Origin: Comamonadaceae bacterium ALPHA2B
GTDB taxonomy: Bacteria; Pseudomonadota; Gammaproteobacteria; Burkholderiales; Burkholderiaceae_C
NCBI GenBank assembly: GCA_005503065.1
Contig: SCOE01000003.1
Span: 1 to 64,000 of the forward strand
DNA: 64,000 bases
Direction: 5' to 3'
Positions 17,477 through 26,373 of the stretch are shown in pieces (position 1 is the stretch's first letter; each line of letters begins with the position of its first letter). The position numbers and the translations under genes are program-made. The notes under the pieces are model-generated. The model saw only the letters and a program-made list of their open reading frames with translations. It was not told where the DNA came from and did not search any database.

Positions 17477-18100
17477 TCAGCGCGCGTCCAGCCAGGCCGT
17501 CAGGGGCTGCCACTGCTCCAGGTCGCGCTGCACGCGGCCCGGCGCGATGTCGTAGAGCGTGAGCCCGCGCGCGGCCAGTTGCACATAGTTCTGCGTGTCG
17601 CGCAGTTCGGCGACCACGGGCAGGCCGAGCTGGCCGACGAACTCGCGCAGCCGCTCGGCCGCCAGGGTGCGTGCGTCCACGCGCATGCCGACCAGCCCGA
17701 CCCGCGTGCGCGTGCCCGCCGTGCGCTCGGCCAGCCGGTCGAGGAAATCGCGCGTGGCGTAGATGTCGAAGATGCTCGGCTGCAGCGGCACGACCACCGC
17801 GTCGGAAAGCGCCAGCACCTCCTTGAGCCGCTTGCCGTGCAGTCCGGCCGGGGAATCGAGCACCGCGTGGGTGGTGCCGGGCGGTGGCTTGAGGAGGTCG
17901 CCGTCGGCATTCGCATCCCAGCTGCGGATCGGCGCGGCGGCCGGCGGCCGCAGCCCCAGCCACAGGCGCGAGGACTGCTGGCGGTCGATGTCGCCCAGCA
18001 TCACGGCGTGGCCCTGGCTGGCGAAATAGCCCGCGATGTTCGTCGCGAGCGTGGACTTGCCCACGCCGCCCTTGGGATTGGCGACCAGAACGACCGGCAT
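17477..18100 (-). CDS. Orphan ParA family ATPase
   Basis: A 207-residue P-loop ATPase with the deviant Walker A motif NPKGGVGKST at residues 8-17, LGDIDRQQSS as the Walker A-prime-like Asp motif, and AVLDSPAGLHG as the Walker B region. No parB-like gene or parS cluster is nearby, so chromosome segregation is unlikely. Such orphan ParA proteins often position protein complexes or act in plasmid-like systems. Start ATG 18100 is directly at the P-loop strand. Confidence 0.88.
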   Translation of the reverse strand: MPVVLVANPKGGVGKSTLATNIAGYFASQGHAVMLGDIDRQQSSRLWLGLRPPAAAPIRSWDANADGDLLKPPPGTTHAVLDSPAGLHGKRLKEVLALSDAVVVPLQPSIFDIYATRDFLDRLAERTAGTRTRVGLVGMRVDARTLAAERLREFVGQLGLPVVAELRDTQNYVQLAARGLTLYDIAPGRVQRDLEQWQPLTAWLDAR

Positions 18101-18204
18101 GGCAGCGACTCCTGCGATGTGCGATGGGTCTCGATGGTAGGGGCAAGTCCGCGACGCTGTCCTGCGCGCGGCGCGGGCGGCCGGCTTGCGCTATGTTCGC
18201 GGCC

Positions 18205-18957
18205 ATGACGACAACAACACAGACCCCAGGGAGCGGTGCGTCCATCTACCTGCTGGCCGCGCACCCGCGCTGGCGGGACTCGCGCGTGAACCACCGGCTG
18301 CTGGCGGCCGCCCGCGAGGTGCCGGGCGTGGACATCAACGACCTGTACGCCACCTATCCCGACTACACCATCGACGTCGAGGCCGAGCAGGAACGGCTGG
18401 CGCGGGCCGACCTGCTGGTGATGCTGCACCCGATCCAGTGGTATTCCATGCCGCCGCTGCAGAAGCTCTGGCTCGACGACGTGCTCGCCTACGGATGGGC
18501 CTACGGCCACGGCGGGCACGCGCTGCGCGGCAAGGATCTTTGGCTGGTCGCCACCACCGGCGGCCCGGAGGCGAGCTACCACCCCACGAGCTACAACCGC
18601 TATTTCTTCGACGCCTTCCTGCCCCCCTACGAGCAGACCGCGGCGCTGTGCGGCATGCGGTTCCTGCCGCCGCTGGTGCTGCATGGCGCGCGCAGCGCGC
18701 CCGAGGCCGAGGTGGCCGCCCACGTGAAGACCTTCTCCGACCGGCTCGCCAGCTACCCGCATTGGCCCGAGATGGACGAGCTGGGCGTCTGCCCGACCTG
18801 CGAGGTGCCGGACTCCGACCGCCCGGCCGATGCCACGCGCGCGGGCGACCATCCTGCGGGCCGCGCCTTCTTCACGGCCCTGCAGGACACGCTGGGCCGC
18901 GCGAACGCGTCGGGTGCCGACACGGCACATGGCACCCAGGCACCGGAGGCGCGCTGA
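18205..18957 (+). CDS. KefF-like NAD(P)H quinone oxidoreductase
   Basis: A 250-residue flavodoxin-fold oxidoreductase of the KefF/MdaB family, the cytosolic activator of glutathione-gated potassium efflux. The conserved stretches HPRWRDSRVNHRLL, LMLHPIQWYSMPPLQKLWLDDVL and TTGGPEASYHPTSYN are visible. The stop codon overlaps the start of the KefB-type transporter by one base (TGATG), so the pair is translationally coupled. The C-terminus is extended by about 60 residues, including a CPTC pair, beyond the usual KefF length. Confidence 0.88.
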   Translation: MTTTTQTPGSGASIYLLAAHPRWRDSRVNHRLLAAAREVPGVDINDLYATYPDYTIDVEAEQERLARADLLVMLHPIQWYSMPPLQKLWLDDVLAYGWAYGHGGHALRGKDLWLVATTGGPEASYHPTSYNRYFFDAFLPPYEQTAALCGMRFLPPLVLHGARSAPEAEVAAHVKTFSDRLASYPHWPEMDELGVCPTCEVPDSDRPADATRAGDHPAGRAFFTALQDTLGRANASGADTAHGTQAPEAR

Positions 18958-20813
18958 TGGAACATGCGCCCGCCTGGCTGACCAACAGCCTCATCTACCT
19001 CAGCGCGGCCGTCATCGTGGTGCCGCTGTCGCGCGCCCTGGGACTGGGCGCCATCATCGGCTACCTGGTGGCCGGCATCGCGATCGGCCCCTCGGGCCTC
19101 GGGCTGGTCTCGAGCGTGGAGGACGTGCTCCATTTCGCCGAGTTCGGCGTCGTGCTGATGCTCTTCCTCGTCGGCCTGGAGCTCGAGCCCAGGCGGCTGT
19201 GGAACCTGCGGCGGCCCATCTTCGGCTGGGGCACGGCGCAGGTGCTCAGTTGCGCTGCGGTATTGTTCGCCGTCGGCTGCGCGCTGGGCGCGGACTGGCG
19301 CGTGTCGCTGGTGGCGTCGCTGGGACTGGCGTTGTCGTCCACCGCCATCGCACTGCAGGTATTCGGCGAACGCAACCTGCTCAAGACGGCCAGCGGCCAG
19401 GCCGGCTTCTCGATCCTGCTGTTCCAGGACGTCGCGGCCATTCCGATCCTGGCCTTGCTGCCGCTGCTGGCCGGCAGCGCCGACCATGCGCCCATCGCCG
19501 CGGCGGACCGCGCCATCGAGGCGGCCAAGATCGTCGGCGTGATCGCCGGCATCATCCTCGGCGGCCGCCTGCTGCTGCGTCCGCTGCTGCGCTGGATCGC
19601 GCGCAGCAACACGCCCGAGATCTTCACCGCCACCGCGCTGCTGCTGGTGGTGGCGATCGCGGCGCTGATGCAATTCGTGGGCCTGTCGATGGCGCTGGGC
19701 GCCTTCCTGGCCGGCGTGCTGCTGGCCGAGAGCGAGTACCGGCGCGAGCTGGAGACCGACATCGAGCCCTTCAAGGGCCTGCTGCTGGGGCTGTTCTTCA
19801 TCGCCGTGGGCATGACGATCGACTTCGGCGTGGTGCTCGCGCACCCGCTGCTGATCGCCGGCCTGGTGCTCGGCTTCATGGCGGTGAAGTTCGTCGTCAT
19901 CTACCTGCTGGCCAAGGCGATGGAGATTCCCGAGGTGCAGCGGCCGGTGTTCACGCTCCTGCTGGCGCAGGGCGGCGAGTTCGCCTTCGTCGTGTTCCAG
20001 GCCGCCGGCCCGCAGGTGCTCCCGGCCGAGACCACCTCGCTGCTGATCGGCGCGGTGGCGCTGTCGATGCTGGTGTCGCCGCTGCTGCTGGTGGCCATCG
20101 ACCGCTACGTGCTGGCGCGCTACCGCGAGAAGCCGCGCACCGAGATGGAGGAGATCGCCGAGCAGCAGGACGCCAAGGTGCTGATCTGCGGCTTTGGCCG
20201 CTACGGCCAGATCGTCGGCCGCGTGCTGCTGTCGCAGGGCATGGGCGTGACGGTGCTGGACCACGACCCCGACACGGTGGAAGGCCTGCGGGAGTTCGGC
20301 TTCCGCGTCTTCTACGGCGACGCGACGCGCCTGGACCTGCTGCGCATCGCCGGCGGCGGCTCGGCCAAGGTGATCGTGGTGGCAGTGGACGAGATCGAGA
20401 CCTCGCTGGAGATCGTCGACCTGGTCCGGGAGAACTTCCCGCAGGCGAGGATCGTCGCGCGGGCACGCAACCTGGGCCACTACTACCAGTTGCGCGACCG
20501 CGGCGTGGAGATGGCCGAGCGCGAGGTGTTCGAGTCCTCGCTGCGCAGCGCGCGCTCGGTGCTCGAATCGCTGGGCTGGCCGGCGCACGAGGCGCGCGAG
20601 GCGGCGATGCGCTTCAGGTCCCGGAACATCAAGATCGCCGAGGCGAGCTACCCGCACTACAAGGACCGCGCGAAGCTCATCGCGGTGGCCAAGGAAGGCC
20701 GCCAGCAGTTCGAGGAACAGATGGCCCGCGAGCGCGAGGAGCGCCGGGAGCGCACGCAGCGCGACTGGGGCACCGACCACAGCGACGATTCTTCGAGCGA
20801 AATCGCCCGCTGA
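18957..20813 (+). CDS. KefB/KefC-type glutathione-regulated potassium/proton antiporter
   Basis: A 618-residue CPA2 antiporter. Residues 1-390 hold about twelve transmembrane helices, with GYLVAGIAIGPSGLG and LGAFLAGVLLAESEYRRELETDIEPFKGLLLGLFFIAVGM. Residues from about 400 form a RCK/TrkA-N domain with the NAD-binding VLICGFGRYGQIVGRVLL. It excretes potassium, acidifying the cytoplasm during electrophile stress, under control of glutathione adducts and KefF. The immediate upstream kefF-like gene supports this. A charged C-terminal tail (REREERRERTQRDW) follows. Confidence 0.92.
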   Translation: MEHAPAWLTNSLIYLSAAVIVVPLSRALGLGAIIGYLVAGIAIGPSGLGLVSSVEDVLHFAEFGVVLMLFLVGLELEPRRLWNLRRPIFGWGTAQVLSCAAVLFAVGCALGADWRVSLVASLGLALSSTAIALQVFGERNLLKTASGQAGFSILLFQDVAAIPILALLPLLAGSADHAPIAAADRAIEAAKIVGVIAGIILGGRLLLRPLLRWIARSNTPEIFTATALLLVVAIAALMQFVGLSMALGAFLAGVLLAESEYRRELETDIEPFKGLLLGLFFIAVGMTIDFGVVLAHPLLIAGLVLGFMAVKFVVIYLLAKAMEIPEVQRPVFTLLLAQGGEFAFVVFQAAGPQVLPAETTSLLIGAVALSMLVSPLLLVAIDRYVLARYREKPRTEMEEIAEQQDAKVLICGFGRYGQIVGRVLLSQGMGVTVLDHDPDTVEGLREFGFRVFYGDATRLDLLRIAGGGSAKVIVVAVDEIETSLEIVDLVRENFPQARIVARARNLGHYYQLRDRGVEMAEREVFESSLRSARSVLESLGWPAHEAREAAMRFRSRNIKIAEASYPHYKDRAKLIAVAKEGRQQFEEQMAREREERRERTQRDWGTDHSDDSSSEIAR

Positions 20814-20836
20814 CGCCCGTCCAGCCTGCGGAAGCA

Positions 20837-20853
20837 GCTATCGTTTCGATAGC
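20837..20853. repeat. GCTAT-N7-ATAGC repeat, copy 3 (palindrome only)
   Basis: GCTATCGTTTCGATAGC lies between the convergent stops of the KefB-type gene and the amidohydrolase. Upstream GCCCGTCCAGCCTGCGGAAGCA resembles a decayed GC-rich arm of the family. Confidence 0.7.
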
Positions 20854-20863
20854 AGAGACTGCG

Positions 20864-21739
20864 TCAGGCGGCCGCTGCGCCCAGCTTGAGCAGCCGCATC
20901 GCGTTGCCCTTGAGGATGCCGGGCATCACCTCGGGCTTGAAGCCGGCGTCCTCGAAGTCCTTCATCCAGCGGTCGGGCGTGATGAGCGGGTAGTCGCTGC
21001 CGAAGAGGATGCGGTCCTTCAGCAGCGTGTTGGCGTACTGCACCAGCTGCTTCGGGAAGTACTTGGGGCTCCAGCCCGAGAGGTCGATCCACACGTTGGG
21101 CTTGTGCGTGGCGACCGACAGCGCCTCGTCCTGCCACGGGAAGCTGGGGTGGGCCATGATGATCTGCATGTCGGGAAAGTCGATCGCCACATCGTCCAGG
21201 TGCATCGGGTTGCTGTACTCCAGCCGCAGGCCGCCGCCGCAGCGCATGCCCGAGCCGATGCCGCTGTGACCGGTGTGGAAGACGGCCGGCAGGTTGTATT
21301 CGGCGATCACCTCGTAGATGGGCCAGGCCATGCGGTCGTAGGGGTGGTAGCCCTGCACCGTGGGGTGGAACTTGAAGCCCTTGACGCCGTGCTCCTCGAT
21401 CAGCCGGCGCGCCTCGCGCGCGCCCATCTTGCCCTTGTGGGGGTCGATGCTGCCGAAGGCGATCATGACGTCGCTGTTCTTCTGCGCCGCCTCGGCGATC
21501 TCCTCGTTGGGAATGCGGCGGCGGCCCATGTTCGACTCGGCATCGACCATGAACATCACCAGCCCGATCCTGCGCTCCCGGTAGTAGTCGATGCTTTCCT
21601 GGATGGTCGGTCGGCGGCCCGACTTGAAGTACTTGTCGGCTGCGCGGTCGTATTCCTCGCCGTAGTTGTCGAAGGGGTTCCAGCAGCTCACCTCGGCATG
21701 GGTGTGCATGTCGATGGCGATGAGGTTGTCGATGTCCAT
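20864..21739 (-). CDS. Amidohydrolase, candidate aryl beta-ketoacyl-CoA hydrolase
   Basis: A 291-residue metal-dependent TIM-barrel hydrolase (amidohydrolase-2 type). Metal and active-site motifs are present: MHTHAEV (His12, His14), FKFHPTVQGYHP, VFHTGHSG, MAHPSFPW and FGSDYP. It diverges from an enoyl-CoA hydratase, CoA ligase and SDR set. In actinobacterial p-coumarate clusters (CouO of Rhodococcus, PhdC of Corynebacterium) an amidohydrolase in the same company cleaves the aryl beta-ketoacyl-CoA hydrolytically. By context that is my preferred role here. A decarboxylase of the ACMSD type is the alternative. Confidence 0.75.
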   Translation of the reverse strand: MDIDNLIAIDMHTHAEVSCWNPFDNYGEEYDRAADKYFKSGRRPTIQESIDYYRERRIGLVMFMVDAESNMGRRRIPNEEIAEAAQKNSDVMIAFGSIDPHKGKMGAREARRLIEEHGVKGFKFHPTVQGYHPYDRMAWPIYEVIAEYNLPAVFHTGHSGIGSGMRCGGGLRLEYSNPMHLDDVAIDFPDMQIIMAHPSFPWQDEALSVATHKPNVWIDLSGWSPKYFPKQLVQYANTLLKDRILFGSDYPLITPDRWMKDFEDAGFKPEVMPGILKGNAMRLLKLGAAAA

Positions 21740-21791
21740 GGCGTGTCTCCGAGGTTCGGGTAATTACTGAGCCGGCAGGCCGGTGCGGCGC

Positions 21792-21824
21792 TTGAATTGA
21801 TTATTTTCCATAACCATAATCGAT
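21792..21824 (+). promoter_or_regulatory. Promoter with overlapping palindromic operator for the phenylpropanoid operon
   Basis: TTGAAT at 21792-21797 and CATAAT at 21815-21820 are separated by 17 bases, a good sigma-70 promoter upstream of the enoyl-CoA hydratase gene. An inverted repeat, ATTGATTAT (21796-21804) and ATAATCGAT (21816-21824), with eight of nine pairs matching, covers the spacer and the -10 box. Size and placement suit a dimeric MarR repressor; the MarR gene at 29930 is the candidate. Confidence 0.65.
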
Positions 21825-21854
21825 TCACTCCCAGACCGCAATGATGACGCCCCC

Positions 21855-22631
21855 ATGAGCACTTCCGCAGATCTCCAACTCGACCTCCAGGGCGACATCG
21901 CCATCGTGCGCCTGACCCGCGCGAGCAAGCGCAACGCGCTGAACGACGCGCTCATCCTCGCACTGCGCGACACCTTCCAGAACCTGCCTTCGTCGGTGCG
22001 TGCCGTCGTGATCGACGGCGACGGTCCGCACTTCTGCGCCGGGCTCGACCTGTCGGAGATCAAGGAGCGCGACGCCGGCCAGGGCATGATGCATTCGCGC
22101 ATGTGGCACCAGGCGCTGGCCTGCATCGAGCAGGGCCCGGTGCCCGTGGTGGCCGCGCTGCACGGCGCGGTGGTCGGCGGCGGGCTGGAGCTGGCGAGCG
22201 CCTGCCACATCCGCGTGGCCGACGCCTCCACCTTCTATGCGCTGCCCGAAGGCTCGCGCGGCATCTTCGTGGGCGGCGGCGGCTCGGTGCGCATCCCCAA
22301 GCTCATCGGCGTGGCCCGCATGACCGACATGATGATGACCGGCCGCGTCTACAACGCCGAGGACGGAGAGCGTGCCAACTTCGCCCAGTACCTGGTGCCA
22401 GAGGGCGCCGCGCTCGACAAGGCCATCGAGATCGCCCGCCGCGTCGCCACCAACGCGCCGCTGACCAACTACGCGCTGATGCACGCGCTGCCGCGCATCG
22501 CCGAGCAGCCGGCCGACCACGGCTTCTTCACCGAGGCGCTGATTTCCGGCATCGTGCAGGATGCGCCCGACGCCAAGGAACGCGTGCGCGCCTTCCTCGA
22601 AGGCAAGGCCGGCAAGGTCACCAAGAGCTGA
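21855..22631 (+). CDS. Crotonase family enoyl-CoA hydratase (phenylpropenoyl-CoA hydratase)
   Basis: A 258-residue crotonase. The oxyanion-hole motifs HFCAGLDLSEI and HGAVVGGGLELASACHIR are intact, with both acid/base glutamates in place (Glu112 in GGGLE and Glu132 in LPEGSRG). First gene of the operon leading into the feruloyl-CoA synthase 32 bases downstream. It should hydrate feruloyl- or coumaroyl-CoA. Whether it also performs the retro-aldol split to vanillin (Ech activity) cannot be decided from sequence, but the following dehydrogenase suggests simple hydration. Confidence 0.88.
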   Translation: MSTSADLQLDLQGDIAIVRLTRASKRNALNDALILALRDTFQNLPSSVRAVVIDGDGPHFCAGLDLSEIKERDAGQGMMHSRMWHQALACIEQGPVPVVAALHGAVVGGGLELASACHIRVADASTFYALPEGSRGIFVGGGGSVRIPKLIGVARMTDMMMTGRVYNAEDGERANFAQYLVPEGAALDKAIEIARRVATNAPLTNYALMHALPRIAEQPADHGFFTEALISGIVQDAPDAKERVRAFLEGKAGKVTKS

Positions 22632-22663
22632 CGCGCATCCACACACACTCGACGGAGATCGAC

Positions 22664-24559
22664 ATGACGGAGACAACGATGGCGGCCGCCGGCCGCACGC
22701 AGGCGGCTGCGCCCAAATACCGGCCCCTGGCCTTCGGCGTGACGCGCGGCGTGCTGCGGGAGGGCGAGGGCGGCGTGCAGTACCTGGCGGCCGAGACGCC
22801 GCTCGGCCCGCATGCCCACCGCATGACCGACCGGCTCGTGTACTGGGCCGCCATGGCGCCGGAGCGCACCTTCATCGCCCGCCGCGCGCGCAATGCCGAC
22901 GGCAGCACCGGCGACTGGGTGCGCGTCAGCTACCGCGAGGCACTGGCCAAGGCGCGCGCCATCGGCCAGGCGCTGCTGGACCGCGGGCTCTCGGCCGAGC
23001 GCCCCGTGGCGATCCTGAGCGAGAACGGCATCGAGCACGCGTTGCTGGCGCTGGGCTGCCTCTACGTGGGCATTCCGCACTGCCCGGTCTCGCCGCCCTA
23101 CTCGCTGGTGAGCAAGGACTACGAGAAGCTGCGCCACGTGATGGCCACGCTCACGCCGGGCCTCGTGTTCGCAGCCGACACGCGCTATGCGGCCGCCATT
23201 GCCGCCGCCGTGCCGGCCGACACCGAAGTGGTGCTGGCCGGCGGCGCGCTCGAGGGCCGCCGCGTCACGCCGCTGTCGGAGCTGCTCGCCGCCGAGCCGA
23301 CATCCGCGGTCGAGACCGCGATGCACGGCACGCACCCGGGCACGATCACCAAGTTCCTCTTCACCTCGGGCTCCACCAAGAACCCGAAGGCGGTCGTCAA
23401 CACGCACCGCATGTGGTGCGCCAACCAGGCGCAGCTGCGCGCCTCCATTCCCGCGCTGGGCGAGGAGCCGCCGGTGCTGGTCGACTGGCTGCCGTGGAAC
23501 CACACCTTCGGCGGCAACCACAACGTGGGCATCGTGCTGGACAACGGCGGCACGCTGTACATCGACGACGGCAAGCCCACGCCGGCCGGCATCGCCGAGA
23601 CGCTGCGCAACCTGCGCGAGATCGCGCCGACCGTCTACTTCAACGTGCCCACCGGCTTCGAGTACGTGGCGCAGGCCATGGAAGAGGACGCGGTGCTGCG
23701 CAGGAAGCTGCTGTCGCGCTGCCGCATGTTCTTCTACGCCGGCGCGGCGCTGCCGCAGGCCGTGTGGGACCAGCTGCATCGCATCCAGGAAGCCGAGGTC
23801 GGCGAGCGCCTGGTGATGGGCACCGGCCTGGGCATGACCGAATCGGGCCCCTTCGGCCTGTACATCACGCGGCCCGAGGTGCAGACCGGCGACCTGGGCC
23901 TGCCCACGCCGGGCATGGAGGTCAAGCTGGTGCCCACCGACGGCAAGGTCGAGATCCGCTACCGCGGGCCGAACGTCACGCCGGGCTACTGGCGCATGCC
24001 CGAGGCCACGCACGACGCCTTCGACGAGGAAGGCTTCTTCAAGACCGGCGACGCCGTGACCTGGATCGACCCGGACAACATCCACCTGGGCCTGCGCTTC
24101 GACGGCCGCATCGCCGAGGACTTCAAGCTCGCCACCGGCACCTTCGTCAGCGTGGGCCCGCTGCGCGCCAAGGTGATCGCCTTCGGCGCGCCGTACATCC
24201 AGGACGTGGTGCTCACCGGCCTGAACCTGAAGGAAGTCGGCGCGCTGATCTTCCCGACGCAGGCGGTGCGCGAGCTGTCGCGCCTGCCTGCCGGCGCGCC
24301 GCTGAAGGACGTGCTCGAGAGCGCCGAGGTGCAGGAGCATTTCCAGAAGGTGGTCGACCGCCTGGCCGGCGACGCCACCGGCAGCGCCAACCGCATCGCC
24401 CGCGCCGTGCTGGTGTCTCAGCCACCGTCCATCGACAAGGGCGAAGTGACCGACAAGGGCTCGATCAACCAGCGCGCCGTGCTCAAGCACCGCGACGCCG
24501 AGGTCCAGGCCCTGCACGGCGACACCCTGCCCTTCACGCTCAAGCCGCAGTGGCAATGA
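22664..24559 (+). CDS. fcs: Feruloyl-CoA synthase
   Basis: A 631-residue ANL-superfamily acyl-CoA ligase activating ferulate and related hydroxycinnamates. The AMP-binding P-loop is TSGSTKNPKAV (from residue 234). Later come YAGAALPQAVWDQL, GTGLGMTESGPF (adenine site), FFKTGDAV and GRIAEDFKLATGTFVSVGPLR (the hinge and A8 region). The long form with the FKLATGTFVSVGPLR variant is characteristic of Fcs rather than medium-chain ligases. Start ATG 22664 follows GGAGATCG. It is the committed step of the island. Confidence 0.92.
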   Translation: MTETTMAAAGRTQAAAPKYRPLAFGVTRGVLREGEGGVQYLAAETPLGPHAHRMTDRLVYWAAMAPERTFIARRARNADGSTGDWVRVSYREALAKARAIGQALLDRGLSAERPVAILSENGIEHALLALGCLYVGIPHCPVSPPYSLVSKDYEKLRHVMATLTPGLVFAADTRYAAAIAAAVPADTEVVLAGGALEGRRVTPLSELLAAEPTSAVETAMHGTHPGTITKFLFTSGSTKNPKAVVNTHRMWCANQAQLRASIPALGEEPPVLVDWLPWNHTFGGNHNVGIVLDNGGTLYIDDGKPTPAGIAETLRNLREIAPTVYFNVPTGFEYVAQAMEEDAVLRRKLLSRCRMFFYAGAALPQAVWDQLHRIQEAEVGERLVMGTGLGMTESGPFGLYITRPEVQTGDLGLPTPGMEVKLVPTDGKVEIRYRGPNVTPGYWRMPEATHDAFDEEGFFKTGDAVTWIDPDNIHLGLRFDGRIAEDFKLATGTFVSVGPLRAKVIAFGAPYIQDVVLTGLNLKEVGALIFPTQAVRELSRLPAGAPLKDVLESAEVQEHFQKVVDRLAGDATGSANRIARAVLVSQPPSIDKGEVTDKGSINQRAVLKHRDAEVQALHGDTLPFTLKPQWQ

Positions 24560-24587
24560 TCCCAACCATTCCGAGGAGACGAACCCC

Positions 24588-25352
24588 ATGAAGATCGAAG
24601 GACAGAGCGCCCTGGTGACGGGCGGCGCGTCGGGCCTGGGCGAGGCCACCGCACGCGAACTGGCGCGTCTGGGCGCGAAGGTGGCGGTGCTCGACCGCAA
24701 CATCGAGCAGGCCAGGAAGGTCGCCGCCGACATCGGCGGTGCGGCCTTCGCCTGCGACATCACCGACACCGCCAGCGTCGAAGCGGCGCTGGCCGGTGCC
24801 GAAGCCGCGCACGGCCCGGCGCGCATCCTGATGAACGTGGCCGGCATCGGCAGCGCCAGGCGCATCGTCGGCAAGGACGGCAGCGCGGCGCCGCTGGAGG
24901 ATTTCGAACGCGTCATCCGCGTCAACCTGCTGGGCACCTACAACATGAGCCGCCTGTTCGCGGCGCGCTGCGCGAAGCTGGACCCGCTCGAGGGCGGCGA
25001 GCGCGGCGTGATGATGTTCACCGCCTCGGTCGCGGCCTTCGACGGCCAGGTGGGCCAGCAGGCCTACAGCGCCTCCAAGGGCGGCCTGGTGGGCATGACG
25101 CTGCCGATGGCGCGCGACCTGGCGCAGCACGGCATCCGCGTGTGCACGGTGGCGCCCGGCATCTTCGCCACGCCGCTCCTGCTGGAGTTGCCCGAGCCGG
25201 TGCAGCAGTCGCTGGCGGCGTCGATCCCCTTCCCGCCGCGCCTGGGCAAGCCCTCGGAATTCGCCGAGCTGGCCTGCCACATCGTCACCAACGGCCACCT
25301 CAACGGCGAGGTGATCCGCCTCGACGGCGCCCTGCGCATGGCGCCCCGCTGA
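24588..25352 (+). CDS. Short-chain 3-hydroxyacyl-CoA dehydrogenase
   Basis: A 254-residue classical SDR with cofactor motif TGGASGLG (11-18) and the catalytic triad Ser147, Tyr160 and Lys164 (YSASKGG). Sequence and length resemble type II 3-hydroxyacyl-CoA dehydrogenases (HSD17B10-like), including the APGIFATPLLLELPEPVQ block. In this operon it would oxidise the beta-hydroxyl formed by the hydratase to a beta-ketoacyl-CoA. GAGGAG precedes ATG 24588, 29 bases after fcs. Confidence 0.88.
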   Translation: MKIEGQSALVTGGASGLGEATARELARLGAKVAVLDRNIEQARKVAADIGGAAFACDITDTASVEAALAGAEAAHGPARILMNVAGIGSARRIVGKDGSAAPLEDFERVIRVNLLGTYNMSRLFAARCAKLDPLEGGERGVMMFTASVAAFDGQVGQQAYSASKGGLVGMTLPMARDLAQHGIRVCTVAPGIFATPLLLELPEPVQQSLAASIPFPPRLGKPSEFAELACHIVTNGHLNGEVIRLDGALRMAPR

Positions 25353-25381
25353 CCCCATTTCCGACCCACAAGGAGACAAGC

Positions 25382-26368
25382 ATGCAACACCGTCGTCAGT
25401 TCCTCCACACCCTGGGCGGCGCGGCCGCCCTGGGCGCCCTTTCGCCCCTGAGCGCCTTCGCGCAGGCCATCGAGCAGGTCAAGATCATGTACGGCTTCCC
25501 GGCCGGCAGCGCCGGCGACAGCGTGGCGCGCCGCGTGGCCGAGAAGATCGCCGGCACGCCCTACGCCAAGGGCGCCTTCGTCGAGAACAAGCCCGGCGCA
25601 GGCGGCCGCATCGCGGTCGAGACACTGAAGAACTCGCCCGCCGACGGCTCGGTGCTCACGCTGGCGCCGGTGTCGGCCCTTTCGGTCTACCCCTACATCT
25701 ACCCCAAGCTCGCGTACAAGCCCGAAGACGTCACGCAGGTCTCCATCGGCGCCATCATGTTCCATGGCCTGGCCGTGGGACCGGCGGTGCCGGCCGAGGT
25801 GAAGACGCTGAAGGACTTCCTCGCCTGGGCCAAGGCCAACCCCGGCCAGGCGAGCTACGGCTCGCCCGGTGCCGGCTCGATGCCGCACCTGCTGGGCGCG
25901 TTGCTGGGGCTGCGCTCGGGCGTGGAGCTCAAGCACGTGCCTTACCGCGGCACGGTGCCGAGCATCACCGACCTGGTGGGCGGCCAGATCGCCGCCGCGA
26001 TGAACCCGAGCGGCGACTACCTGCAGTACATGAAGAACGGCCGCGTGCGCGTGCTCGCCACGTCGGGCAGGAAGCGCTCGCCCTACCTGCCCGACGTGCC
26101 GACCTTCACCGAGCTGGGCTACCCCGACGTGACCTCGGAGGAGTGGTTCGGCTTCTACGCGCCGGCCAAGACGCCGGCCGCCACCATCGCCTCGGCCAAC
26201 GCGGCGATCACCACCGCGCTGAAGGACAGGTCGGTCATCGATTCGCTGGCGCTGGTGGGCCTGGTGGCGCACGGCAGCACGCCGCAAGAGATGGCGGCCG
26301 ACCAGAAGGCCGAATACGACCGCTGGGGCCCCCTGGTCAAGCAGATCGGGTTCACCGCCGAGTCCTGA
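25382..26368 (+). CDS. Tripartite tricarboxylate transporter family substrate-binding protein (Bug family)
   Basis: A 328-residue periplasmic binding protein with a twin-arginine-like signal (RRQFLHTLGGAAALGAL, cleavage after AFA). The Bug-family core is present: YGFPAGSAGDSVARRVAEKI, VENKPGAGGRIAVE and GSPGAGSMPHLLG with the following VPYRG. AAGGAG precedes ATG 25382. Position within the operon suggests it binds a hydroxycinnamate or its breakdown product. No TctA/TctB permease is adjacent; a permease pair lacking its own binding protein lies at 53323-55288. Confidence 0.92.
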   Translation: MQHRRQFLHTLGGAAALGALSPLSAFAQAIEQVKIMYGFPAGSAGDSVARRVAEKIAGTPYAKGAFVENKPGAGGRIAVETLKNSPADGSVLTLAPVSALSVYPYIYPKLAYKPEDVTQVSIGAIMFHGLAVGPAVPAEVKTLKDFLAWAKANPGQASYGSPGAGSMPHLLGALLGLRSGVELKHVPYRGTVPSITDLVGGQIAAAMNPSGDYLQYMKNGRVRVLATSGRKRSPYLPDVPTFTELGYPDVTSEEWFGFYAPAKTPAATIASANAAITTALKDRSVIDSLALVGLVAHGSTPQEMAADQKAEYDRWGPLVKQIGFTAES

Positions 26369-26373
26369 TCGCC

